Shown: positions 44,901 to 55,779, counted from the first letter of the stretch. The stretch: 64,000 bases of DNA from Guadua angustifolia (GCA_036346375.1 CM070500.1:72358525-72422524), one strand, 5' to 3'. A program made the numbers and translations. The notes: generated by a model from the sequence alone, not told the origin.

Positions 44901-45403
44901 GGGTAATGGTACTTGTGAAAGTCATCTCTTTAATATTTTTAAGTATGACTATGAAATATGATTGGTTCCTACTTCTTAAAAGCATAGGCTTTTAGGTGAT
45001 TTGAGATATTTAAAGGGCAGCACAGTAGACTAGAAGATCCATTGATGGACTGATTTTTTTCGAGAACACGCAAAAGATTTGCGCATTTTTTCATTAAGGG
45101 AGGAAAAGTGATGGACAGATTCCATGATCATGTTAAATCCATGCCTTCGTTTCGGTTTAGCTATGCTTTTTCTAAGAAGATTGCGCTTACATGAGGGGTG
45201 TGCTGAAGCGAAAGTAGAAATATTGCCCAAGAAAATGGACAGATTGTATACCGTTGATACGATATATAACTTCAATTCTGTTGATACCTGATCTGGATCT
45301 TGCAGGCGATCACTTGGTGTTTTTCACGCTGAACGTGTTCACAGTAATCGGCCTTGTGTTCACCTTCAGACCATTTTTTGCTAGAAGCGGCATGAAGCAT
45401 TAA
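27159..45403 (+). CDS. ZIFL: ZIFL-family major facilitator transporter (complete, 17 exons, 489 aa)
   Basis: Membrane transporter of the zinc-induced facilitator-like family. Known members move nicotianamine, deoxymugineic acid or other organic ions with proton antiport at the plasma membrane or tonoplast. Exons: 27159-27330, 33605-33645, 34689-34749, 34892-34994, 35105-35207, 35752-35805, 35915-35977, 36446-36495, 36574-36649, 37594-37782, 37936-38023, 38473-38558, 38637-38744, 44053-44097, 44211-44299, 44582-44625, 45306-45403. All have GT-AG borders and total 1470 bp including TAA. Marks of the family: the N-terminal Cys motif CYHPGCPGC at 21-29; the MFS loop motif [11 protein letters not shown] at 106-116; the antiporter signature [16 protein letters not shown] at 180-195; a charged loop from 242 (ETLHKHTES) between the two six-helix halves. 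Length and 12-helix layout match the family. Introns 1 (6274 bp) and 13 (5308 bp) are enlarged by transposons. Which ZIFL subgroup and substrate cannot be told from the motifs. Confidence 0.96.
28530..28626 (-). repeat. 3' LTR of the intron-1 copia element
   Basis: 97 bp, TGTTGGAATGGG to CTTCTAACA on the plus strand. It is preceded by the target copy CTTGC and followed by the purine tract of the element as read on the minus strand. Confidence 0.93.
32870..32900. repeat. (GA)n microsatellite inside the copia leader
   Basis: About 15 GA units in the untranslated leader of the copia element. The apparent reading frames across it on either strand are repeats of Arg-Glu or Ser-Leu and not genes. 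Confidence 0.9.
32969..33065 (-). repeat. 5' LTR of the intron-1 copia element
   Basis: 97 bp, matching 28530-28626 in length. The outer TG end has become TT (TTTTGGAATGGG). It is followed by CTTGC, the second copy of the target duplication, and bounded inside by the primer-binding site. Confidence 0.93.
33836..34445. repeat. intronic direct duplication, two copies of about 180 bp
   Basis: In ZIFL intron 2, the segment CAATCTGACACCTCTGCTACAATGACT and onward (about 33842-34010) recurs at about 34274-34440 (CAATCTGACACCTCCGCTAC and onward). Both include GAGAAATC(T/A)TGTGTTATAAAC and TTGGTCACAT. Spacing is about 430 bp. The copies differ by substitutions and small indels, so the duplication is not recent. 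Confidence 0.8.
38115..38200. mobile_element. short hAT-like terminal fragment in ZIFL intron 11
   Basis: Starts with CAGTGGCGGATATAGGGATT, the terminus seen in many grass hAT-type elements, and runs into sequence rich in CTAGCCCCTCG. The other end is not recognised. A similar CAGTGGCGGA terminus occurs at about 59336. Confidence 0.4.
38854..38923. repeat. (TA)n microsatellite, about 35 units
   Basis: An uninterrupted TA repeat of about 70 bp in ZIFL intron 13. It creates long Tyr-Ile frames on both strands that are artefacts. Confidence 0.97.
39310..41390. mobile_element. foldback (inverted-repeat) element in ZIFL intron 13, split by a copia-type insertion
   Basis: Left arm 39310 to about 39650 starts GAGTAAATTTCACAAAACTA and contains repeated CACAAAACTACAGATTTCTT units. 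Right arm about 41100-41390 is its inverted copy, ending TAGTTTTATGAAATTTACTC. Inner blocks also pair (TTCTTGTAACGGGTCTGACA against TATCAGACCTGTTACAAGAA). The 9 bp outside the arms (CCCGACTAA and CCTAACTAG) agree at 6 positions, weakly suggesting a Mutator-type 9-bp duplication. The element was later split by the copia-type insertion at 39702-41096. The last about 35 bp of the right arm are duplicated. Confidence 0.75.
39702..41096 (+). mobile_element. non-autonomous copia-type element nested in the foldback
   Basis: Left LTR 39702-39887 (TGTTAAGGATATATATTGC to TATAACA), followed at once by the primer-binding site TGGTATCAGAGT. Right LTR copy about 41002-41096 is preceded by a purine tract (ATTTGGGGGGG) and truncated after about 95 bp. 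The 1.1-kb interior has a GC-rich stretch with gag-leader-like composition and Ser/Phe-rich low complexity (40500-40880), but no recognisable gag, integrase or reverse transcriptase. It therefore depended on another element for movement. Confidence 0.8.
41398..43346. mobile_element. large foldback element built of iterated inverted units (1.95 kb)
   Basis: The ends are inverted copies: TAGTAAATGACTAATAAATG at 41398, and ATTTATTAGTTATTTACTA closing at 43346, with pairing continuing for well over 100 bp (GAATCTTTCTTTTTT, the TTTAGC(T/C)ATAACTTT block). The interior repeats a unit of about 350-400 bp about four to five times, with motifs TTGTCAATTTCATATCTTTC, GGTTGTAGAA(T/G)CTCACCTCC and GAAAACCACATGTACAAG. 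The units themselves contain inverted sub-blocks. It is non-coding and lies only 7 bp from the previous foldback. Confidence 0.75.
43531..43901. mobile_element. MITE with GGGCACCATG ends in ZIFL intron 13
   Basis: Left end GGGCACCATGGTGTC; right end, read inward, GGGCACCATGATC. An internal inverted pair (CGAGTATATTTTTCAAA near 43587 and TTTGAAAAAATATACTCG near 43659) allows folding. 371 bp, non-coding. A short GT run lies just left of it (43504-43517). A target duplication was not identified. Confidence 0.6.
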
Positions 45404-45506
45404 TGCATTAACACTGAATATACGACCCATGCTATCCAGCAGATACTCTCTTAACACAGCTGAGACCTGTTCGAGTCAGGCAAGAATCAAGAGTTGTTGT
45501 AATCAA

Positions 45507-45735
45507 GGCCTGTTTGGTAGAGTTCTAGATTCTAGCTTTTCCTGAAATCTGAAACTTGTAGGCTAAAATAAAGTGAATTAAGTTTATATTTTTAGTCAAA
45601 AATATAAACAAGATGATTTATCTAAACACTCTTAATGTAATCACAGCTTCAGCTTCATGAATCTGGTGAAGTTAGAATTTTCAGCTTCACCAGATTCACG
45701 AATCTAAAAAAACTGAATCTCTACCAAATACACCC
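45507..45735. mobile_element. MITE with GGCCTGTTTGGTAGAG ends, downstream of ZIFL
   Basis: Left end GGCCTGTTTGGTAGAGTTC; right end, read inward, GGGTGTATTTGGTAGAGATT. The interior matches the element at 14741-14930 in reverse orientation (CAGCTTCACCAGATTCACGA, AAAATATAAACAAGATGA). It starts about 100 bp after the ZIFL stop codon, so it may lie in or next to the 3' UTR. Confidence 0.8.
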
Positions 45736-45916
45736 TTAATATTCTTCCCATAAGCTTAGCGCATTTGATGTACGCCACAAACACTTCCATGTTATGCTGA
45801 AGTAACTCTCTGTCTCTCTGTTATCGTTCAATTTTCACGTATGAAGTGAAAAAGCATTTTGTTGAAAAATTACCAAGAAAATAACAGCGGCGTTTGTGTT
45901 CGATTTGGAATCCAAC

Positions 45917-46154
45917 TGTTATGAGATAAAGACGTTCAACCGTATTCGGTTAGGACTCTATCTCTTATTTGTGTGGACGAATCCGAACTCTTCTCTCCAT
46001 CTACTATATATATTGAGTGTTTCCTATTGTATTAAATCAATATAATAAAGAGAGAGAATTTCACCCTATATCGTTTGCCCCTTTGTTCTTGCTCGTGTGA
46101 TTGCGACGACGAATTTTGTGATTGATCGCGGGTGAACGACTACATTTTACAACA
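45917..46154 (+). mobile_element. solo LTR of a small copia element (238 bp)
   Basis: Starts TGTTATGAGATAAAG and ends TTTTACAACA. It has the LTR layout on the plus strand: an AT-rich TATATATTGAG region, AATAAAGAGAGAGAA, then a GC-richer U5-like part. The flanking 5-mers CCAAC (45912-45916) and CTAAC (46155-46159) agree at 4 of 5 positions. No internal retrotransposon sequence is attached. Confidence 0.65.
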
Positions 46155-46949
46155 CTAACAACTTCATATTTCAATTTTCTGTGGGAATATGAAAAAAAAT
46201 TCCCGCGTTCCAAAAGAACCTTAAATAGTGTTGGCCATAAAAAAAGTTATTTGAATTTTTTTCTCCGTGACCATTAGACATATCACCGTCTTGTACTCTC
46301 GTGCGCCTTCACACGAGAACTCAACTCTTGAACAAATTTTCACGCCTGTTTGTCACACGTGGTTCATGTGAGCACATACAGAACCGACAAAATACGACAG
46401 AGGCACTCAAAAAAAAACAAATGTGTGCCACATTGACACATGTAGGATGAAGTAGGATTAATCCATGCACGGTTATGCCAAAAGCCAAAATAGGTCCACG
46501 GCTATTTGGGAAAGAAAATGACACGCCAAAACTGTTATTTCCATCTGTCATACACTATTCGTTATTTGTGTCAAGCAGAACCACCCCCCAAAAAAAAAAG
46601 TCACTACCGATATAGAACCATCCGGCTAAATAGAAAAAAGAAAAAGATGACCAAGATTGGAAATCCGTACTAGTTTGTTGGGATCACACCTGTGCTGGTT
46701 GACAAGGGAATTACTAATTTGAGGATAATTTCACGGAATATTCGGTGAGAATGCCATCTCCTTTTGATGAGAAGTAGCAGATTTCCCCTTAAATGCCATC
46801 TCTTTTTAACAAGTGGCATCACTTAATTTCTTTTTCCTCAAAGATCTTCTCCTTGTGATAAGTGTTAGTACCTCCTCCATGTTCTTTTCTCCTCTATTTC
46901 CTTTCCCTCAAATTCAAAATAGTTGTTCTATTTCAAATCTCCCCCTCCC
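46155..46949. other. intergenic sequence, nothing recognised
   Basis: No coding domain, no clear repeat and no paired termini seen. Confidence 0.4.
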
Positions 46950-49900
46950 TGTTGGGACCCGAATATGCAAATCCGGACCCTCTGTATATACCGCACTAGT
47001 CCAGGATCACGCTAGTGCATATAGACTCAACATAGATGAATATCACAATCATATACAACGAAAACATAATAAAAAACTTCATATATTAAATATAAACTCA
47101 TTCTCCAAAGCTGATGTAGACTCCTCAACTGATGATATAATTGTTGGTAAGGGTGAGTACTTAAAGCACTTAACAAATTATGCACAAATTGCAATTATAA
47201 TATAACTATATGCAAGGCTTATTTCAATGGATGGCTAACATGGTTATTTTGCAATAAAGCAATATTTCTAAATAAATATAATAAATAGATTGAAAAGATA
47301 GTAAAACATTAACAATAATTGTAACTTTCAGTATTTCTCAAGTAAACATGACATCCTGTCCGAAATCACGTTTCAACTTTTCAATGGTATCCTGCCTTCC
47401 TATATAAGTTTTTAGTTTATAAAATCTAACCCTTAACTGTAATCCTGAGCATTGTTCAATACCGCGAGCACGGTCATCCGAATAGATTTTACACTCTGCA
47501 GAGGTTATGCGCTTTACCTACACGACATGGTCATCTCTTTTTGTCAAGCTATTAACACACTTCCTTTGATTCGTCGGTGGAGAGATCATGACAAAGCCTT
47601 TACAAATCGTTGCTTTAAACCAGTACTACCAGCAAAGATTTCAACACTAAGGTTTATAACCACCACAATAGGGCCCCTCTCTTGCGCCATTTGAGTTGAA
47701 CCGTATAACCTAGGACTCACACCACCACTAGTAGTACCAAAATTAAAACATTGTAAATTAATCAGCTAGATCCATCCAATTCCAAACATATGGTTGTATG
47801 TTTGACTCAGGTCAAATGCTTGCAAGGTTAAAGTCCTTAGGTCGACCGAGGCAAAACTTTCACAATCCCTCTACTATTCTAGCCCGCCTTGGCATACTGC
47901 CCCTTGTTCCTTGCCATAATCTAAATTATTTACCAACCCAGTTGATTATCATGCATCACGTGCCATGAACAAGTCAACATCGTTGCACGACAACCCCGCC
48001 ATTACAACTCAACATCATTGTACAACAACACTTGACACACCAATTCCATAAACATATTTCATATTCCATTAATCAAGATTCACTTTTGATATTCCAAAAG
48101 ACATGAGTTATACGTAGCATGGCTAAGCATACTATACATGGTTTACCAACCCACATTAGCATCTATTAGCAACCAACTAATAATAAATCATCCTAGTGTG
48201 ATAAATAATCATGGCATACAAATGACAAGGTAGGTATATTCTAATTGGGTTGAATAACTAGATCGCAAACTATTTTCAAATTAGTTCTACGCATAAAATA
48301 TCATGTATAATTTAAATCAATATAGCAATTTTGTAAAACTGGGTTCAACATGATAAATGCACAATTTGCTTTAGAAAAGTCTTGCTCTGGACCTTGGTCT
48401 TAAGACAACGATTCTCTCTTAGATGCTCCGAACACTTTGATGTCTACGCGAATCGAGAGAAAACACCCAATAAACACCAAAATAGGAAGCAAATAAATAC
48501 AAAAATGAAATAAAATACACCATAAGATAGATCTCAATTTTACAAATTTTTAAAAATTTGAATCGCCTCAATCAGAGCTCGTATGAGGAAGAACGTGCTC
48601 TAAAAATATTTAAAAATCGTAAAAATCAGAAAATTAGAAATCATAATTTCTTGAACTGTTTTTGTACTAAAAATCTATTTATTGAGTTATCGCTGATGTC
48701 AGTGATCGAATTAAATAACCCAAAAAACTCCTGTGCTGTCACGTGACTCATGGTCCATGAGACTACTCAACTCTACAGTGAACTGGGTTCACCCCACTCT
48801 AAACAACTAACAGGTGGGTCCCAGTGGTGATGTGGCGTATGCTAACACAGCTTGCCAACTTATCTACTTACACAACCACATGGTAGAAAAGAAATACAAT
48901 GTGGGGCCGACTCAGCGACACATGGCAACATTGTCGATTACCGAACCTCCACATCAACCGGCAACGCACAAGCCCCTATAGTAATCGACAGTGATCGATG
49001 AGGACAAGGTCGGCTAGATCTCGATGAGATGAATTGACTAATGTGGTTACCTTCTTTTCTGGTTCACCGGGCTGATAACGGCGGTAGCTCGGAAGTCCGG
49101 CGGCTAGGGTTCTTTCATGTGAAGACATTCTAACAATGCTCTAGCCACACGAGCATGCGCACAAGGTGCTCCATGTTATGACAAACCCTACTTTGTGCTT
49201 GATGGCTTCGAAAGACCTTCATCGATGATGAATTGGTGACTTGAAACTTGCTACAAAACTCGACAAAAACTCCAAAATTTAGCGAATTGACAACAAAAGG
49301 TGCTAGATTGACCTAGGGCTCAGTGTGGCTTGAAACGGTGATGTCTATGTGCTCCTTTTATTGGTCGAGTTGTCCACAAAGCCTCAGATTCGAGCTCACA
49401 TCCATGGCCGACATGGCCGGCTCTGCTTCGAGTCTTATGCAGCAGAGATGACTACCTTTCTGGATGACATGCGGCATGGCGAACGGTTGAGATGCAAAGC
49501 AGCGTGGATCAATCCCAACCGTAGACGACATCTAACGGTCGTAGCTCACTAGGGTTCCAATCCATACCGACCGATCTCAACCATCTGCATAAGATCCAAC
49601 GACCAGGAGTCCTTAGGATCCCCTAACCAAATCTGACCGCACGATATATATTGAACGGTCACGATGCTAGGGTTTCTAGATACGGACTAAACGGGCTGGA
49701 TTGTGCTGTACAGTGGTAGGCCAGACTGATACAGTACTGGGCTTTCAGCCCAATCACTGTTAAGGGTTTTCCAAAGATTTACCATATAAATAATCCTAAT
49801 AAATAGAATAATTCGGCTAATGTATTAAAAATATAAAAAAATCCCAAAAATTTCCTAAAAATATTTTGAGACATTTGAAACTCAAATAAAATATTTTTAA

Positions 49901-50041
49901 CAAAAGTTTTTTAAAAAAATTATCCTTATTTAAATATTTTTTATAATAGGCCATATTCAATAATAATAAATAAATCTAAATAAATTCTAAAAATCTCAAA
50001 AATTCAAAAAATCCCCATAAGCCAAAAATTGAGATATTACA
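46950..50041 (-). mobile_element. probable solo LTR of a large gypsy-type element (3092 bp)
   Basis: On the minus strand it begins TGTAATATCTCAATTTTTGG and ends GGGTCCCAACA, so it has TG/CA termini. The flanking 5-mers CTCCC (46945-46949) and CTGCC (50042-50046) agree at 4 of 5 positions. The length suits the unusually long LTRs of some grass gypsy families. There are no coding domains. The AT-rich part (49790-50040) is at the minus-strand start and GC-richer blocks are in the middle (48800-49700). The assignment rests on termini and composition only. Confidence 0.5.
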
Positions 50042-50049
50042 CTGCCCTC

Positions 50050-50590
50050 AAGTTTTTAAAAACAAATTTTTTTAACCGCTTTTGAAAGTTTTTTACTGAA
50101 ACTCTTCAAATCAAAAGTTTGTTGAATAGAAATTGTTCGATATGTGTTTTTTCGAGTTGAAACTTTTTCATCTGAATTTTTTTGAATCAAATTTTTTTGA
50201 GTTGAATTTTGAATTGAAATTTTTAACTAAAAGTTTTTTGAATCGAAACTTTTTGAACCAAAAAGATTTTGCATGGAAATTTTTAGTTGAAACTTTTCGA
50301 TTTGAAATTTTTTGAGTTGAAACTTTATAATTTGAAAATTTTCAATTTAAAATATTTTGATTTGAAACATTCTGATTTGAATTTTTTTGAGTTGAAACCT
50401 TCTAATCTGAAATTTTGTGATTTAAAATTTTTTATTTGATTTTTTTTGAGTTTTAACTTTCTCATTTTATTTTTTTTGACTTATAACTTTCCAGGTTAAA
50501 GCTTTCTGATTTGAAATTTTTTATTTAATTTTTTTGAGTTCAAACTTCCTATTTAAAACTTTGAAAGTGAAAATATTCTAATTTAAAATT
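50050..50590. repeat. degenerate 15-20 bp minisatellite (TTTGAATTGAAA type)
   Basis: About 25 imperfect copies of a phrase like TTTTTTGAGTTGAAACTTT, with variants TTTGATTTGAAA and TTTGAATCAAA, in one continuous run. Reading frames across it are Phe/Leu/Glu-rich artefacts. Confidence 0.8.
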
Positions 50591-50827
50591 TTTGTGTTAG
50601 AGGGGGAAGAATAGAGGTGGGAGAAGTGAGCAGGGAAGACCGGAAGAGGGAGTGGAAGGTGGAGGTGGATAGAGAAGAGCTCACATGACATCCTAGAAAG
50701 ATGTCTTTAAATTTACTGGTTTGAGATTACTATCAAAATAGTAATACTCAGGTAACAAACGCCTAATCTACATGTAAGAGCTATTAAAACAACATAACAC
50801 TCTTTGCTATGGTACATTCTCGACTAA

Positions 50828-50932
50828 TTTTTTTAAATAATATTATTTTAATTAGAAATTGCGACATTAATACTCGTATTAAAAAAATTGCGAAATATTA
50901 CCCTGCCGCCAAACCGCTTGGCGATAATAGGT
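50828..50932. repeat. left terminal inverted repeat of the MULE
   Basis: Pairs with 57362-57474. It contains TAAATAATATTATTTTAATT, GCGACATTAATACTCGTATT and, at its inner edge, the palindrome CCGCCAAACCGCTTGGCGA. Confidence 0.85.
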
Positions 50933-51164
50933 AGTCGCCAAACAGCTTTGGCGACAACCGCCTAATCCGCGTGTTGAACCGCTAATAGCCGTGTCGCAAA
51001 GGCTTATAATACTGCATATATTTTATTTTTTGGGTAAATTTAGTTTTGAACTGTTTGTGCAATAATTGTTATATTAAACCGGAAAGAACTAAAAAACTCT
51101 TGTCATGTAATAAACGGAAGAATTATTTTAGTTCGTTAGTGATACGATCTCACTTGCGTATTTT

Positions 51165-51525
51165 CATAGCCCATGAGATAGGCCGAACACGGTCTAAAAA
51201 ATACGGAATAAATGAAGGCCAGCGTACGCAGTGCGGGCTACCACTTACGTATGGGCGAGATAGCCAGACGTTGCTGCGGCATTTTGTTGCGAAAATCGGA
51301 AAAGGCACTCACGGCTACGAAACCACGGAAATCGTGGGCACTATGGGGTATTTGTTGCCCCACGGGACAGGCCAGACACGGTCCCAAAAATACGGGAAAA
51401 ATCAAGGGTGGCCTACGCAATGCGGGCTACCACTTACGTATGGGGGAGATAGCCAGACGTTGCCCATCCATTTGTTGCGAAAATCGGAAAAGGCACTCGC
51501 GGGTAGAATCAGCGAGCACGTATAA
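51165..51525. repeat. two tandem units of about 189 bp inside the MULE
   Basis: The block GCGGGCTACCACTTACGTAT occurs at about 51232 and 51421. Each unit also holds GAGATAGCCAGACGTTGC, TTTGTTGCGAAAATCGGAA and AAGGCACTC. The 159- and 106-residue frames across it are produced by the repeat and show no domain, so I do not call them genes. Confidence 0.85.
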
Positions 51526-52019
51526 AAATTAAATTGGACAACCACGACGTTGAAAAATTTTGAAATTTTTTATGGAGGTTCTTGATAAATCAGTGATATT
51601 ACCATAAAAATTTCAAATAATTTGAAGATCTGAACAATGTTTTTAAATTAAAACAATAAAATTTGATTGTTATGAACATTAAAAAATTTAATTTTTATTG
51701 TTATGAACATCATAGACAGGAATTTTCAAAATTTTATGGTCGACAACAACTCATGTTATGAACACTTAAATTATTTGTTGAACATATATAAGGGCACATA
51801 CAATCAAAGTTCGGATGAGAAAATAAGCAATAGATTAGATTATATTACAAGGGCATTACAACAAGGATTTAAATTGCTTGATTAACTAACTAACGAAAGC
51901 ATCGTTCGTCATGGTGGAACAAATGATCGTTCACCTATCGAGTACAGCCGAATGATGTAAGACATTTTCGCATATTACGACCCGTTCTAATATTGCGACG
52001 TGTCATCGGACACCGCTCA

Positions 52020-53360
52020 ATCCCTACTATGAAAGAACTCCATGGGGTTCCGCAGCTTCTCCCAAATGCCGCCCATTTGGTGGCCTATGCCGACGCCTCG
52101 GTGTATAAGACTTAAATTTTGGTTGTTGTTTATGTGATTTCGCCTCCCATATGGGCATGTCATCCCGATTCGGCGTCCCTATGTTAATACCACGGGTTCC
52201 CGGGTGGTCCGCGAACGCTGTCGAGGATTTGTTACGTGGTGCGGACCTCGTACATTGCTTCCTCTTGTCCTTCTTCTTGAGAGGAGGAACCTTCGCACCT
52301 CTCGCTGTGTTGGCGTTGGCGGAGACATGCGAGACACCGCCTGCTTTCGCTCGCACTCCACTATATGGTGCAGGTGTGTGTTGGGCTTATGCTTGGACAA
52401 CCGAAGCGTGCCCCATACCATGCAAGATGCCCTTGGTGGTTGCATAACACCGTAGGCGAGCCGAACCCCAGACACCGGGCCGGACTGGCCGGTCGGCGGC
52501 GTCGCGATAGCCCTTGCGTGAGGCTATCCACCGTGCGCCCACGCTGCTCCGTGTGTGGTCGTGAACATGACCATCCCAAACAACCAAAGTAGGTAGGCCT
52601 CGGTGTCGGGCCACTGTGCGGCGTGGGGTCCGCCGCCATGTGTCAGACCTATGACAATTAACATATAGTAATATGTTAATAATGTTACAAAAATTAGAAT
52701 AACATATACACGTCAAGCACTCACCTCGAATCGGGCCAACCACCTCCTCAACGGCCCATGCTTCTTCCTAGCGACGGTATCGTCGGATCGCAGTGAGCGA
52801 CCCAACGAACCTCTCCTGCAGTCACCGCCACTCTCGAGAGCCAATGAGGGTCCGACGGTGCTCAATGATCGGCAACCTCATAAGCATCGCGACGCCTGCA
52901 GGTGACCGCCACCTCCCGAACGGCAGTGGAAAGTGTGCGTCTCCGGCGCCAACGGTCCACCAGACTAGACAAGAGGGCTCGGCCGAACGGAAAACGCCGT
53001 GACCGCTCTGGACCGTCGTCGCCTCCGCAGATCTCACCTCGCCACGCCCTCGGTGAGCCTCGATCATGCGAAGCGAGGGAAGCAACCCAAGACGTACCAA
53101 CCTATCGACATGTAAATTCAATTGTTAGATGAAATACAATTGTGCGAGCAAACAAACATGTAAATGTAGTGCAACTCACCGGCGTAGAAGGTGGGTGGAG
53201 CCGCCATGCCTCGCCGCACACGGACCCGCAGCAGAGGCACCTCTCAACGCTACGTGTGGCGTGGGCGAAACGCACGTGCCGTCGGTCCAACGAAGAGTCA
53301 AGGAGTGACTCGGTGCTCCATCCTCGCAAGCAAACAGAAAACAAGACGATTAGTAATGTA
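52020..53360 (-). pseudogene. plant mobile domain (PMD/MAIN-like) gene remnant within the MULE
   Basis: Several minus-strand frames together trace a PMD protein. 53330-53190: RSVERCLCCGSVCGEAWRLH; 53118-52800: the hallmark (HVDRLVRLGLLPSLRMIEAH, then DAHFPLPFGRWRSPAG and LPI); about 52490-52390: a WGSA-type block followed by CYATTKGILHGMGHAS-like sequence; 52360-52020: a charged tail (KKKDKRKQC). Stops and frameshifts separate the pieces. The domain is known both from host genes of the MAIN type and from Mutator and gypsy elements. Here it lies between the transposase and the left inverted repeat in the same orientation, so it belongs to the element. Confidence 0.65.
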
Positions 53361-53589
53361 AATGAAAAGATCAAGAGTTCGACATACATAAACAAACGAC
53401 AAACATATTACGCAATTCAATACAAAAGATGACAAAAGGTACAATCATAGCTAAGCATTGTTAAGCATTCAATACAACCCGACGTTGATAAAATAGTCCA
53501 ATGTAACCTCAAGTACCTAGCGTAGGATAAAATGATACATATTACACAATTCAATACAAATTACATAATTCACTACATAACACTACGGG

Positions 53590-55470
53590 CATTATGTTGT
53601 TTTGTGCCCGTACTCACCGTGACCGAGAACACCTCCTAACAGGGCCACCCACTTCAGATTCATCCATGTCATTGCGAATGCGCCTAGACTGTGGACGGCC
53701 AGCCTGCCCTGGTGCACACCTCCGCATATTTGCATCCGGTAGGCATATGCGCACATCTCTGTTAATGGCAGTGAAATCACCGTGTGCTCGAAAACCACGG
53801 AACTCACCGGACCATGTATTGACAGCATGACCCTTCAGGTAGAAAGGGGACACGTATTGCGACGTGTTCATCCCAATTTGCCCGCAAGCTGCGATCACAT
53901 GCGGCGGGAATATGAAGAAGTCTTGGCTTGTTGCGGTGCATTCACACCATCCAAAGGCCCTTGGCCTAGGTTAACCTCCCCGTAATAACCGCTGTGTCGG
54001 TTCCCAATCCCCCTTTACACCGGAGAGTCACTTCAAAGCGGTACTCAGTCACTCCGAAGCTACGCACCATATGCAGCTGAGCTTTACTGGTGCGTTCCTC
54101 CATGTAGGCCATCATCCGCGCACAGTACGGCGTTTGCAATGTCGTGGCGTGAAGTACAGCCTCCGCATGCCTTTTCTGGAAGTAGCCAACGATGCCGTGC
54201 AGCATGCCTTCCAGATGGCCACAAGTGGTAGCGACGCAGCCTCGATGACCCAATTGTAAACCTCGGCTATGTTCGTTGTCATGACACCGAACCTGCTCAA
54301 CCTATCGCTTAGCACAATAACTCGATCGCTCAATCGTCACAGCTATGTTAATTTAGTATACTAACCTCGCACCTCCAAAGTCATGGAGCAATGCCCACTT
54401 CTCCAACGGCTCGCCTCTATCCAAAGTCGAGAAACACTTAATGTTTCTTGACGATCGTCTCCTCGATTTGGAGGATCGAGCGCCCAAGGGGTGATAGCCT
54501 TTTGGGTGGGCAATCGTTCGGCGTTCTTTGGTTGCTTCTTCACTCTTCAATCTGTGCGGTAGTGTGCTTATCCAACTCGCCAATATCGCGTTGAACTTAC
54601 GTGCCTGGTTCTGCTTGCATAACCTCTTAAATAGGTTCATTAGCTTCTTACTCTTGAACTGCCTGAAAAAATTTGCTCCCAAATGCCTCATGCACCACCT
54701 GTTCTGCATGTCCCGCCATGGAAAAGGCTCATTAAGGTCCTCCTGTAGAGTCTTAATTGCCGAAATGATACCTTTATGGCGGTCATGGATGATGCACACG
54801 TTGGGATCACGAACTACCCCGAACTTCAAATGTCTGAAAAACCACAGCCAGCTATCTCGGTTCTCACCCTCAACAAATGCAAAGGCCAATGGAAGTATGT
54901 GGTTGTTCCCATCAATTGCAATAGCCGTTAGAATCGGCCCCTTGTATTTCCCAGTCAAGAATGTACCATCGACGACAAAGAATGGACGACGAGACTAATG
55001 ACGCAATGCAAGGACCCAAAGAAAAAAAAGCACGACGAAATATCGAGACCCGTTACCATCCGCTTCACTTTCTTCAAAAGCGGTATACATGCGAGGTTGG
55101 TTTCCTTCAAGACATCAAGCACACGAGGTAGGTTACAATCTGAAGCCTCATATGTGCCAAACCTCTTCTCTAATGCCTTTTGCTTCGCGACGCCAGCCAT
55201 CGAGTAACCGATCCGTACTTAAATGTTCTCAACATTGCTTTCAATATAAGAACACTCAATGTCCCGCTTCTCGATGATCTCATTGAACATCACGCTAGCG
55301 ATTACAGTAGATTCAAGTTGCGGTGTTTCACCGAAACATTTTCTAGTCCGCACGTGTGCCCATCTACTCGTGATGCAATCCAAAATGTCTCGCGACTTCG
55401 CTTGTATGCATGTACTCGAATTCACATCCTTCGCTCGCGACTTCACCGTATCTATCTGACTGACAAAACA
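53590..55470 (-). pseudogene. MURA-type transposase pseudogene (MULE transposase, zinc-knuckle tail)
   Basis: Minus strand. About 55440-55210: N-terminal MuDR-like region; 55200-54970: KQKALEKRFGTYEAS and NLPRVLDVLKETN; 54958-54350: MULE catalytic domain (VVDGTFL just before, GKYKGPILTAIAIDGNNH, ENRDSWLWFFRHL, IIHDRHKGI, RWCMRHLGANFFRQF); 54333-54112: RFGVMTTNIAEVYNWVI; 53898-53600: SWIM-like and zinc-knuckle end (VIAACGQIGMNTSQYVSPFY, NTWSGEF, then RRCSRCGEYGHN). The catalytic Asp and the CxxH are visible, but several frameshifts and stops break the frame. Acidic leader-like sequence (DIGEDEEGEE) lies upstream near 55700. Confidence 0.85.
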
Positions 55471-55779
55471 ACTCGAACTCTCTCTGCGTGATAGTGCCCA
55501 CCTTTCACCGCCAACTTCAACTCGTAATTATTTGCGAAAACTTGATTCAAATTAACGGCATTGCTAGCATACTCCCAACGCGAGTCATGCCCCCACGAAA
55601 CTTCCATATCGCCTTTGTTTTTCCTGCTCCACTCGTCGTGGATGGGTACATCCGTTGCCCAAGATTACCATGCATTTCATCATCATCTCCTCCCCTTCCT
55701 CATCTTCGCCGATGTCATCATCACACTCCAACATTTCACTTCATCTTGCATCGCCATATGGTCCACTAACTCCAATTGA

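Noticed and set aside
51046..51532. 159- and 106-residue frames as a MULE-encoded gene
   Set aside because: They span a tandem DNA duplication in two different phases and match no domain.
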